5,436 nt of DNA from CAUYUA01 sp963575675 (GCA_963575675.1 CAUYUA010000050.1:1-5436), one strand, 5' to 3'; positions 1-4,870 are shown, counted from the stretch's first letter. The notes: a model not told the origin generated them from the letters alone. Made by a program: numbers and translations.

Positions 1-76
1 CCTAAACGACGAAGGGCAAAAAATAGCGGCGTCTCTTCTTATCAATGCCTGATATTTTATTTTCCACGCGAATAAA

Positions 77-112
77 AATTAAATGGTTCCAAAGACCGTG
101 TTCTTGGTCGCG
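77..112 (+). repeat. Copy 1 of a two-copy intergenic hairpin motif
   Basis: This stretch aligns without gaps to 4456-4491, with 26 of 36 positions identical. Conserved flanks are AATTAAATGG on the left and TGGTCGCG on the right. In between, CCAAA (89-93) can pair with CTTGG (103-107) around a 9-nt loop, giving four Watson-Crick pairs and one A-C mismatch. Eight of the ten differences between the copies are transitions, and the pair 92/104 changes from A-T here to G-C in copy 2, which is what selection on an RNA or cruciform hairpin would give. I do not recognise the motif. It could be a structured RNA, a protein-binding site or a dispersed repeat. Strand is assigned only by the common orientation of both copies with the genes. 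Confidence 0.55.
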
Positions 113-188
113 CAGCCGAGACGAAAATCTCCTTGCGAATAAGGAAGGAGGCTTTCATCCGAGGCCCACGCGATCAAAAACACGGTCT
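93..188 (+). ncRNA. Candidate structured RNA: long rod-shaped hairpin upstream of ffh
   Basis: Bases 93-112 pair with 169-188 over 20 positions: 18 Watson-Crick pairs, one G-U (107/174) and one C-A mismatch (103/178). An internal loop (113-122 opposite 157-168) leads to a second stem, 123-134 with 145-156, having 10 Watson-Crick pairs, one G-U and one A-C mismatch, capped by a 10-nt loop (135-144). A run of six T follows at 203-208. The whole is a 96-nt rod, far too good to be chance, and no convincing gene overlaps it. It resembles SRP RNA or 6S RNA in outline, but I cannot find the conserved SRP tetraloop/symmetric-loop sequences or a 6S-like central bubble, so no family is assigned. It could instead be a DNA element with inverted repeats, such as a MITE remnant. 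No clear promoter was found in front of it. Confidence 0.4.
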
Positions 189-232
189 CTGACGCCTTCT
201 AATTTTTTAATGCAGTCGTCACGATTTCGCTC

Positions 233-261
233 TTGACGGAAAGCGATTTTCTCCAGTAACA
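233..261 (+). promoter_or_regulatory. Possible sigma-70-type promoter for the small ORF and ffh
   Basis: TTGACG (233-238) is a five-of-six match to the -35 consensus. With a 17-nt spacer the -10 would be GTAACA (256-261), a poor match; a 16-nt spacer gives AGTAAC. Alphaproteobacterial -10 boxes are often weak, and the -35 is good. Transcription would start around 268 and leave a very short leader before the ribosome binding site at 277-283. This is inference from sequence only. Confidence 0.35.
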
Positions 262-286
262 AAGACAGCAGAGAAAAAGGAGATAC

Positions 287-409
287 ATGGCCGTTGGTCC
301 GCGAGTTTCGCGCACTGACGCCATTGGTGTTGACCAAAATCCTCTGAAAACCTACCGCCCTCCTGTTCTCGGCGGGCAAAGCAACAATGATCGATTGCGA
401 AAGCGGTGA
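287..409 (+). CDS. Unrecognised 40-aa small protein or leader peptide upstream of ffh
   Basis: An ATG at 287 opens 40 codons ending in TGA at 407-409. AAGGAGA at 277-283, three bases before the ATG, is a near-ideal Shine-Dalgarno core and the main reason to believe it is translated. The peptide begins MAVGPRVSRTDAIG, carries a TYRPPVLGG stretch (residues 22-30) with a Pro-Pro pair, and ends in a basic RLRKR tail. It has no obvious membrane segment or signal peptide. The stop lies nine bases before the ffh start, and ffh itself has only a weak binding site, so ribosomes finishing this ORF could re-initiate on ffh. I know no family for it. It may be a regulatory leader peptide, a real small basic protein, or chance coding next to a good binding site. 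Confidence 0.5.
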   Translation: MAVGPRVSRTDAIGVDQNPLKTYRPPVLGGQSNNDRLRKR

Positions 410-418
410 GTGTAAGGC

Positions 419-1774
419 ATGTTTGACGGTCTGACCGGACGACTGGGCGACATATTCGACCGTTTGCGTCGACGCGGAACCTTAGGCGAGGATGACGTCA
501 ACGCGGCTCTGCGCGAAGTTCGCGTGGCGTTGTTGGAAGCCGACGTCGCCTTGTCGGTGGTGAAGGACTTTATCGCCGGAGTAAAAGAACGCGCCGTCGG
601 ACAAGAAGTTTTGCGGTCGGTGACGCCCGGCCAACAAGTCATTAAAATCGTCCACGACCATCTGGTTGAAACCCTAGGCGGCTCCTCCGAGTCGATCAAC
701 CTCAACGCCGCGCCGCCGATTCCGGTTCTGATGGTGGGCTTGCAGGGCTCGGGTAAAACCACGACGACGGCGAAAATCGCGCTGCGCCTGAAAAATCGCG
801 AACGGAAAAAAGTGCTCATGGCGTCGCTCGACACGCGACGACCAGCGGCGCAAGAACAACTTCGCGTGTTGGGCGAGCAAATCCAGGTGACGACATTGCC
901 TGTGGTCGCCGGACAGCAGCCGGTGGAAATCGCCAAACGCGCAATGCAGACCGGACGCCTCGAAGGCTACGACGTCGTCATGCTCGACACCGCCGGGCGC
1001 TTGGCGATCGACGAGGCTCTCATGGCCGAGGTCGTGGCGATTCGCGACGTCGCCCACCCGGTTGAGACCCTGCTGGTGGTCGACGCCATGACCGGTCAAG
1101 ACGCCGTGACCGTCGCCAAAAACTTCCATTCGCAAGTCGGCGTCACCGGCATCGTCATGACCCGAATCGATGGCGACGCGCGCGGCGGCGCAGCGCTCTC
1201 CATGCGCGCGATCACCGGAAAACCGATCAAGCTGATCGGCGTCGGAGAAAAAATCGACGCGCTGGAAGACTTCCACCCCGACCGCATCGCAGGCCGAATC
1301 CTCGGCATGGGCGACGTCGTCAGTCTGGTGGAAAAAGCGATCGAAACCATCGACCGCGACGACGCCGAAAAGCTCGCCGCCAACCTACAAAAAGGCTCCT
1401 TCACTCTCGACGACATGGCCTCGCAATTCCGGCAATTGCGCAAAATGGGCGGCATGTCCGGCTTGCTCGGAATGATGCCCGGCGTTGGAAAAATCAAAGA
1501 CCAGCTCAAAGACGCCAAAATCGACGAAAAAATGCTTCGGCGACAAGAAGCGATTATCTACTCGATGACCAAGGCCGAACGACGCGACGTAAAAATACTT
1601 AACGCCTCCCGCCGTCGTCGAATCGCCGCCGGAGCAGGCGCAACCGTGCAAGACGTCAATCGTCTCCTCAAGCAATTTCAGGATATGCAGGACATGATGC
1701 GCAAAATGAAAAAACTCGGCCAAAAAGGGCTGGCGCGCCATGGAATGCAAGCGTTGATGCCGCGTCGTCATTGA
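419..1774 (+). CDS. ffh: Signal recognition particle protein Ffh (SRP54 homologue)
   Basis: SRP GTPase that binds 4.5S RNA and hydrophobic signal sequences on nascent chains and docks with FtsY at the membrane, feeding the Sec translocon. The 451-aa length is typical. In order: N domain (about 1-95) with the ALLEADV motif at 37-43; G domain with P-loop GLQGSGKT (107-114), DTRRPAAQEQL (138-148), G3 DTAGR (190-194), G4 TRID (248-251, Arg in place of the common Lys) followed by GDARGGAALS, and GVGEK (274-278); then the Met-rich M domain (about 325-433) with the GGMSGLLGMMPG finger-loop region and the RNA-binding SRRRRIAAGAG and VNRLLKQF motifs (397-420). The ATG at 419 fits the family N-terminus; in front are only GGTGAG (405-410) and a too-close TAAGG (414-417). 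Coupling to the upstream 40-codon ORF is plausible. It is the first large gene of the cluster. Confidence 0.98.
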   Translation: MFDGLTGRLGDIFDRLRRRGTLGEDDVNAALREVRVALLEADVALSVVKDFIAGVKERAVGQEVLRSVTPGQQVIKIVHDHLVETLGGSSESINLNAAPPIPVLMVGLQGSGKTTTTAKIALRLKNRERKKVLMASLDTRRPAAQEQLRVLGEQIQVTTLPVVAGQQPVEIAKRAMQTGRLEGYDVVMLDTAGRLAIDEALMAEVVAIRDVAHPVETLLVVDAMTGQDAVTVAKNFHSQVGVTGIVMTRIDGDARGGAALSMRAITGKPIKLIGVGEKIDALEDFHPDRIAGRILGMGDVVSLVEKAIETIDRDDAEKLAANLQKGSFTLDDMASQFRQLRKMGGMSGLLGMMPGVGKIKDQLKDAKIDEKMLRRQEAIIYSMTKAERRDVKILNASRRRRIAAGAGATVQDVNRLLKQFQDMQDMMRKMKKLGQKGLARHGMQALMPRRH

Positions 1775-1778
1775 CGAC
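1764..1778 (+). repeat. Short inverted repeat across the ffh stop codon
   Basis: GTCGTC (1764-1769) and GACGAC (1773-1778) are perfect complements separated by ATT, and the TGA stop lies inside. No T-tract follows, so it is not a typical intrinsic terminator. It may weakly stabilise or attenuate the transcript before the VOC gene, or simply reflect the abundant GAC/GTC codons here. Confidence 0.3.
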
Positions 1779-1807
1779 AACGGTCTCGGGATAAAGGGAG
1801 ATTCAAA

Positions 1808-2203
1808 ATGATCGATCATGTCTCGATTGGAGTCGTCGATCTTGAGCGCGCCAAAAGCTTCTACGATCGCGTGCTGACCCCGCTCGGTTATCGACGCATG
1901 ATGGATTTCCCCTTTGGCTGCGGTTACGGTGATCGCGTTCCTTCCTTCTGGATCGGCGTTCCCAACGAACACGACGAAGCAACGGAAAAAGACGCCGTCA
2001 TCGCCGGAGCCGGCAATCACGTCGCGTTTTCCGCCCCCAACCACGCAGCAGTCGATGGGTTCTACAAAGCCGGTTTGGAGGCCGGTGCGATCGATAACGG
2101 CGGACCCGGATTACGACCACACTACCATCCAGCCTATTATGCTGCGTTTCTTATCGATCCCGACGGCAACAAAATCGAAGCGGTCTGTCATAAGGCGGAC
2201 TAA
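1808..2203 (+). CDS. VOC superfamily (glyoxalase/bleomycin-resistance fold) protein
   Basis: A 131-aa single-module vicinal-oxygen-chelate protein, probably a cytosolic metal-dependent enzyme of unknown substrate. The N-terminal MIDHVSIGVVDLERAKSFYD supplies the first ligand candidate, His4. GNHVAFSA (69-76) holds a second, His71. The C-terminal half has RPHYHPAYYAAF and then DPDGNKIEAVCH (117-128) with Glu124 as the third. The family's beta-alpha-beta-beta-beta pattern is evident in both halves; such short proteins usually form dimers to build the active sites. AAGGGAG (1794-1800) lies seven bases before the ATG. The gene starts 33 bp after ffh, so it is probably co-transcribed. A VOC gene between ffh and rpsP is not part of the usual cluster. 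Function cannot be set from sequence; detoxification and lyase or isomerase roles all occur in this superfamily. Confidence 0.9.
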   Translation: MIDHVSIGVVDLERAKSFYDRVLTPLGYRRMMDFPFGCGYGDRVPSFWIGVPNEHDEATEKDAVIAGAGNHVAFSAPNHAAVDGFYKAGLEAGAIDNGGPGLRPHYHPAYYAAFLIDPDGNKIEAVCHKAD

Positions 2204-2225
2204 CCTAATCCGCGCCGCTCGTTTT

Positions 2226-2243
2226 GCTTCCTTCGCGCGAAGC
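2226..2243 (+). repeat. Palindrome in the VOC-rpsP gap
   Basis: CTTCGCGCGAAG (2231-2242) is a perfect 12-nt palindrome; alternatively GCTTC (2226-2230) pairs with GAAGC (2239-2243). A pyrimidine-rich stretch CTTTCTTCCTT follows, but there is no T-run, so terminator activity would be weak at best. It could be an operator or a leader hairpin in front of rpsP. I found no convincing promoter in the 85-bp gap. Confidence 0.3.
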
Positions 2244-2288
2244 TTTCTTCCTTAGACTTATCCAACAGAAAGAGAAAGTCGTTCCAAC

Positions 2289-2621
2289 ATGGCCTTGAAG
2301 ATTCGTCTGGCGCGCGGCGGCGCCAAGAAGCGCCCGTTCTATGGAATTGTAATCGCGGATAGTCGTAGCCCACGTGACGGTCGGTTCATTGAAAAGATCG
2401 GCGTCTACAACCCAATGCTCGAAAAGGACCACCCTCAGCGCGTGCGAATCGATGCCGAACGCGCCAAATATTGGTTGTCGGTGGGCGCGCAGCCAACCGA
2501 TCGTGTCGCCCTGTTGCTGGGCCGCGCAGAGTTGGCGCCGATCCCCGTCCGCAAGGAAACGCCGAAAAAATCCGCCCCCAAAGCTAAGGCTCAAGAGCGG
2601 TTGAAGGCGCAGCAAGGCTAA
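2289..2621 (+). CDS. rpsP: 30S ribosomal protein bS16
   Basis: Structural protein of the small subunit, bound to 16S rRNA early in 30S assembly. The N-terminus MALKIRLARGGAKKRPFYGIV and the later FIEKIGVYNPM and ERAKYWLSVGAQPTDRVALLL segments are diagnostic of the family. The conserved core covers about residues 1-80; a charged Lys/Ala-rich tail (about 87-110) extends it, as is common in alphaproteobacteria. The ATG at 2289 starts exactly at the family N-terminus, but the ribosome binding site is poor: only GAGAAAG (2272-2278), ten bases away. An 85-bp gap separates it from the VOC gene and 69 bp from rimM, so it may have its own leader control. It is the first of the classic rpsP-rimM-trmD-rplS set. 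Confidence 0.97.
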   Translation: MALKIRLARGGAKKRPFYGIVIADSRSPRDGRFIEKIGVYNPMLEKDHPQRVRIDAERAKYWLSVGAQPTDRVALLLGRAELAPIPVRKETPKKSAPKAKAQERLKAQQG

Positions 2622-2690
2622 GCCGAACCGAACCGCCGACGGAAACGCCGGTCATGTCGCCGAAGGATTCTCGTTTTTCGAAGGTCTCCA

Positions 2691-3242
2691 ATGAATGCGC
2701 GAATCTGCGTCGGCGAAGTGACGGCGGCGCATGGCGTCCGTGGCGCAGTGCGGTTACGCAGCTTTACATCGAATCCCGCCGACTTGGCCGCTTATGGTCC
2801 GCTGAGCGATGAAACCGGAACACAGCGCTTTTCGATTCGGTTATTGTCGTGGAATAAGGATCACTGGTTGGCGCGAGTCGAAGGCGTCGAAGATCGAACA
2901 GCAGCCGAAACATTGCGCGGCGTGAAGTTGTATGTCGAACGGGCGCTTCTGCCCGCGCCAGAGGAAGAGGAATTCTATCACGCCGATCTAATCGGTTTGC
3001 CGGCGGAAACTCCCGATGGAGCCCCCTTCGGAACGATTGTCGCCGTCTATGAATTCGGCGGAGGCGACGTGTTGGAAATCCGCAGTTCTCATGGCGCAAC
3101 GACAATGATTCCCTTTACGCGCCTTGCGATTCCCTTGGTGGACATCGCAGGACGCCGGGTCGTCGTCGATCCGCCGGTTATGGTTGAGGACGCCTCTTTG
3201 GTTGGAACAGAAGCGACTCCGTCGTCGGAGGCGACGCCTTGA
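2691..3242 (+). CDS. rimM: Ribosome maturation factor RimM
   Basis: Assembly factor for the 30S head, working with uS19 on the 3' domain of 16S rRNA; cytosolic. The 183-aa length is normal. The N-terminal RimM barrel opens with VGEVTAAHGVRGAVRLRSFT, including the family Gly8, His14-Gly15 and Gly18. A WLARVEGVEDRTAAETLRG stretch (59-77) is also typical. The C-terminal PRC-barrel begins with FYHADLIGL (95-103), a version of the common YWxDLIG, and includes MIPF (139-142) and VDPP (159-162). The last dozen residues are a low-complexity Thr/Ser/Pro/Ala/Glu tail. GAAGG (2680-2684) lies six bases before the ATG. Its stop overlaps the trmD start. Confidence 0.96.
   Translation: MNARICVGEVTAAHGVRGAVRLRSFTSNPADLAAYGPLSDETGTQRFSIRLLSWNKDHWLARVEGVEDRTAAETLRGVKLYVERALLPAPEEEEFYHADLIGLPAETPDGAPFGTIVAVYEFGGGDVLEIRSSHGATTMIPFTRLAIPLVDIAGRRVVVDPPVMVEDASLVGTEATPSSEATP
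3227..3242 (+). promoter_or_regulatory. trmD ribosome binding site and TTGA start/stop overlap
   Basis: GGAGG (3227-3231) inside the end of rimM lies seven bases before TTG (3239-3241), and the rimM TGA (3240-3242) overlaps that TTG in the string TTGA. This decides the non-ATG start of trmD and points to translational coupling. No ATG occurs in frame until residue 21, which is inside the conserved LFPEMF motif. Confidence 0.8.
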
Positions 3243-4039
3243 GCCAAGAAGCCGTCACAAAACCGTGGCGCGTGCGCGTGCTAACTCTGTTTCCCGAAAT
3301 GTTTCCGGGATTTCTAGGGTTCAGTTTGGCCGGACGCGCGCTCAACAACAAGGCGTGGTCTCTGGAAACGGTGGATATTCGCAGTTTCGCACGCGATAAA
3401 CACCGTTCCGTAGACGACTCGCCGTTCGGCGGCGGTCCCGGCATGGTGATGCGGTCGGATGTTCTCGACGCAGCTTTGGCTGCGGCGTCTTCGGCCGAGA
3501 ATCCAGACGGACAAAGCGTGCGGAAAATCTATCTCTCGCCGCGCGGCCGTGTTCTGAACCAAGATTTGGTTCGGGAATTGGTCGCAACGCCGGAGATCGT
3601 TCTGTTGTGCGGTCGATATGAAGGCGTCGACGAACGTGTGATCGAAGCTCATGCGCTCGAAGAGATCAGTCTGGGAGATTTTGTGCTGTCCGGCGGCGAA
3701 CCGGCGGCGCTGACCCTCATCGATAGCTGCGTCCGGTTGCTGCCCGGCGTTATGGGAAACGCGGAAACCGCCGGCGAAGAAAGTTTTGAACGGGGATTGC
3801 TGGAATATCCCCATTATACCAGACCCGCCGTTTGGACGGATGGTCAGGGCGTAACACGATCGGCGCCGGATGTTCTGCTCTCGGGTCATCATGAGCAGGT
3901 GCGGCGCTGGCGGCGAGCGGAAGCGGAACGGATTACCCGTCTGAGACGACCGGACTTGTGGGCCCGTTATCTCGACCAGCGCGCGAACAAACAGTCAGAG
4001 CAATTGCCGAAGCATTCGAATCAAGATCAAGAAGGGTAA
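3239..4039 (+). CDS. trmD: tRNA (guanine-N1-)-methyltransferase TrmD
   Basis: Methylates G37 N1 next to the anticodon of tRNAs reading CNN and some other codons, using S-adenosylmethionine, preventing +1 frameshifting. The 266-aa SPOUT protein has VLTLFPEMFPGF (14-25), RSVDDSPFGGGPGMVM (56-71), and the trefoil-knot segments IYLSPRGR (97-104), LLCGRYEGVDERVIE (122-136) and SLGDFVLSGGEPAALTLID (144-162). Arg166 matches E. coli Arg154 by my alignment. At the place of the catalytic E. coli Asp169 I read Glu181 (in GEESFERGLLEYPHYTRP), a conservative change that may be normal in alphaproteobacteria. The C-terminal helical domain has LLSGHHEQVRRWRR. A hydrophilic Gln/Asn-rich tail (about 247-266) is unlikely to be conserved. 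It starts at TTG overlapping the rimM stop and ends four bases before rplS. Confidence 0.97.
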   Translation: MSQEAVTKPWRVRVLTLFPEMFPGFLGFSLAGRALNNKAWSLETVDIRSFARDKHRSVDDSPFGGGPGMVMRSDVLDAALAAASSAENPDGQSVRKIYLSPRGRVLNQDLVRELVATPEIVLLCGRYEGVDERVIEAHALEEISLGDFVLSGGEPAALTLIDSCVRLLPGVMGNAETAGEESFERGLLEYPHYTRPAVWTDGQGVTRSAPDVLLSGHHEQVRRWRRAEAERITRLRRPDLWARYLDQRANKQSEQLPKHSNQDQEG

Positions 4040-4043
4040 GGTT

Positions 4044-4433
4044 ATGACCATCATTCAGGAGCTGGAGCGCGAACAAATCGCCAAGCTCACCGGAAATCGC
4101 GTGCTGCCAGAATTTTCTCCCGGCGATACGCTTCGCGTCAACGTGAAGGTCATTGAAGGAACGCGCGAACGCATCCAGGCTTACGAAGGCATCTGCATCG
4201 CGCGGAAAAACGCCGGAGTCAACTCATCGTTCACCGTGCGCAAAATCAGCTATGGCGAAGGCGTGGAGCGTGTGTTCCCGCTGTACAGCCCACGCATCGA
4301 TTCGATTGAGCTGGTGCGGAAAGGCGATGTTCGACGCGCAAAATTGTACTACTTGCGCGATCTGCGCGGAAAAGCAGCCCGCATCACAGAACGCACCACA
4401 GGACGCGGTATGAATCGCGACGCAGACGCATAA
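4044..4433 (+). CDS. rplS: 50S ribosomal protein bL19
   Basis: Large-subunit protein at the 30S-50S interface. The 129-aa sequence shows the full family pattern: MTIIQELEREQIAKL at the N-terminus, PEFSPGDTLRVNVKVIEG (22-39), IQAYEGICIARKNAGVNSSFTVRKIS (44-69), GVERVFPLYSPRIDSIELVRKG (73-94) and RRAKLYYLRDLRGKAARI (97-114). A short tail after that varies among species. The ATG follows the trmD stop by four bases; AGAAGGG (4030-4036), seven bases upstream and inside the trmD end, is its ribosome binding site, so synthesis is probably coupled to trmD. It is the last gene of the cluster; a hairpin set follows within 70 bp. Confidence 0.98.
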   Translation: MTIIQELEREQIAKLTGNRVLPEFSPGDTLRVNVKVIEGTRERIQAYEGICIARKNAGVNSSFTVRKISYGEGVERVFPLYSPRIDSIELVRKGDVRRAKLYYLRDLRGKAARITERTTGRGMNRDADA

Positions 4434-4455
4434 AAATTTTACCGCCAAGTTGTCG

Positions 4456-4491
4456 AATTAAATGGAGCCAGGGATTACATTCCTGGTCGCG
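4456..4491 (+). repeat. Copy 2 of the two-copy intergenic hairpin motif
   Basis: Matches 77-112 at 26 of 36 positions at a constant offset of 4379. CCAGG (4468-4472) pairs perfectly with CCTGG (4482-4486) around GATTACATT, making a better hairpin than copy 1. The flanks AATTAAATGG and TGGTCGCG are the same. It begins 22 bp after the rplS stop, in the same orientation, and unlike copy 1 has no long partner arm downstream. Function unknown. Confidence 0.55.
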
Positions 4492-4499
4492 GGAGAGTG

Positions 4500-4525
4500 T
4501 GAGGGGGGCCGTTAGGACCCCCTCA
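4500..4525 (+). terminator. GC-rich stem-loop after rplS, possible terminator
   Basis: TGAGGGGG (4500-4507) pairs with CCCCCTCA (4518-4525), and after a G-A mismatch CC (4509-4510) pairs with GG (4515-4516) around GTTA. The stem is very stable. It is the likely 3' border of the rpsP-rplS transcript, but only TT follows, not a T-tract, so termination may be factor-assisted or the hairpin may mainly protect the 3' end. Confidence 0.5.
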
Positions 4526-4539
4526 TTGCCATAAGGCAA
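4526..4539 (+). repeat. Second small hairpin directly after the rplS terminator-like stem
   Basis: TTGCC (4526-4530) pairs with GGCAA (4535-4539) around ATAA. It abuts the larger stem with no spacer, so the two could stack. No T-run follows on either strand. It could belong to a structured 3' end or to an RNA that includes the motif at 4456-4491. Confidence 0.4.
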
Positions 4540-4819
4540 AATTCGCATAAGCTCCAAGGTCATTGCTTTCGCGCCTCTTTCCTTTTATGACCTTCAACGA
4601 CAAACACACACCCTGAATGCGCCTCTGGATATTTTCAATTTTTGTCCAGAAAACATGCGTCATTCTTTTTATTTGCCGATATGCATGAAGTTTTTACCAA
4701 TCGAGTTTTCTGAATTCGATGACATCATCCTTCGGCCCCACCCAAAAGACAAAGAGTCGCGGCAAAATGTCACTTTCGTTCCGGCGCAAACGGGACTAAG
4801 CTGAAGCACATTCATTGTT
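4540..4819. other. Gene-free, AT-richer intergenic stretch with two dyads
   Basis: No credible gene was found on either strand; the longest candidates lack binding sites and family resemblance. Two inverted repeats are visible: AAGGTCAT (4556-4563) with ATGACCTT (4587-4594), a perfect 8-bp dyad with a 23-nt spacer, and TCTGGA (4624-4629) with TCCAGA (4645-4650) around an AT-rich loop. They could be RNA stems or protein-binding sites; nothing decides between these. Confidence 0.4.
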
Positions 4820-4820
4820 C

Positions 4821-4848
4821 TTGTCGGGCTTTTTCGACAGGATATTCT
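4821..4848 (+). promoter_or_regulatory. Possible promoter for the CBS-domain gene
   Basis: TTGTCG (4821-4826) and TATTCT (4843-4848), each matching consensus at four of six positions, are separated by 16 bases and lie just before the gene. A dyad with a 7-bp stem (4820-4826 with 4835-4841, one G-T pair) overlaps the -35 box and could be an operator. The large upstream gap supports an independent promoter, but the assignment is inferred. Confidence 0.4.
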
Positions 4849-4860
4849 CCTTTTCGGGAG
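4847..4860 (+). promoter_or_regulatory. Ribosome binding site of the CBS gene within a small hairpin
   Basis: GGGAG (4856-4860), ten bases before the ATG, is the best ribosome binding site. CTCC (4847-4850) just upstream can pair with its GGAG (4857-4860) around TTTTCG, a four-pair stem that would partly mask it. The stem is short and may melt easily; the 5' base is also close to the predicted -10, so the CTCC may not be transcribed in full. Confidence 0.35.
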
Positions 4861-4870
4861 TATCGCCATC

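Noticed and set aside
93..188. Rod hairpin as 4.5S SRP RNA or 6S RNA
   Set aside because: The SRP GGAA-type tetraloop and flanking conserved symmetric loop are absent, and there is no 6S-like central bubble; length alone does not justify a family call.
45..236. 63-codon plus-strand ORF across the rod hairpin
   Set aside because: No ribosome binding site, composition unlike a protein, and it only reads through the inverted repeat.
352..936. Long antisense ORFs opposite ffh, trmD and the CBS gene
   Set aside because: They are frame shadows of well-identified genes, with Arg/Ser-rich composition typical of antisense GC-rich reading.
4461..4486. Motif as a minus-strand tRNA 3' half
   Set aside because: TGG at the start looks like a reverse CCA, but there is no T-loop GTTCGAAYC and no remaining cloverleaf.
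4655..4804. 49-codon plus-strand ORF upstream of the CBS gene
   Set aside because: No Shine-Dalgarno before the ATG at 4655 or the internal ATG at 4685, and no recognisable family.
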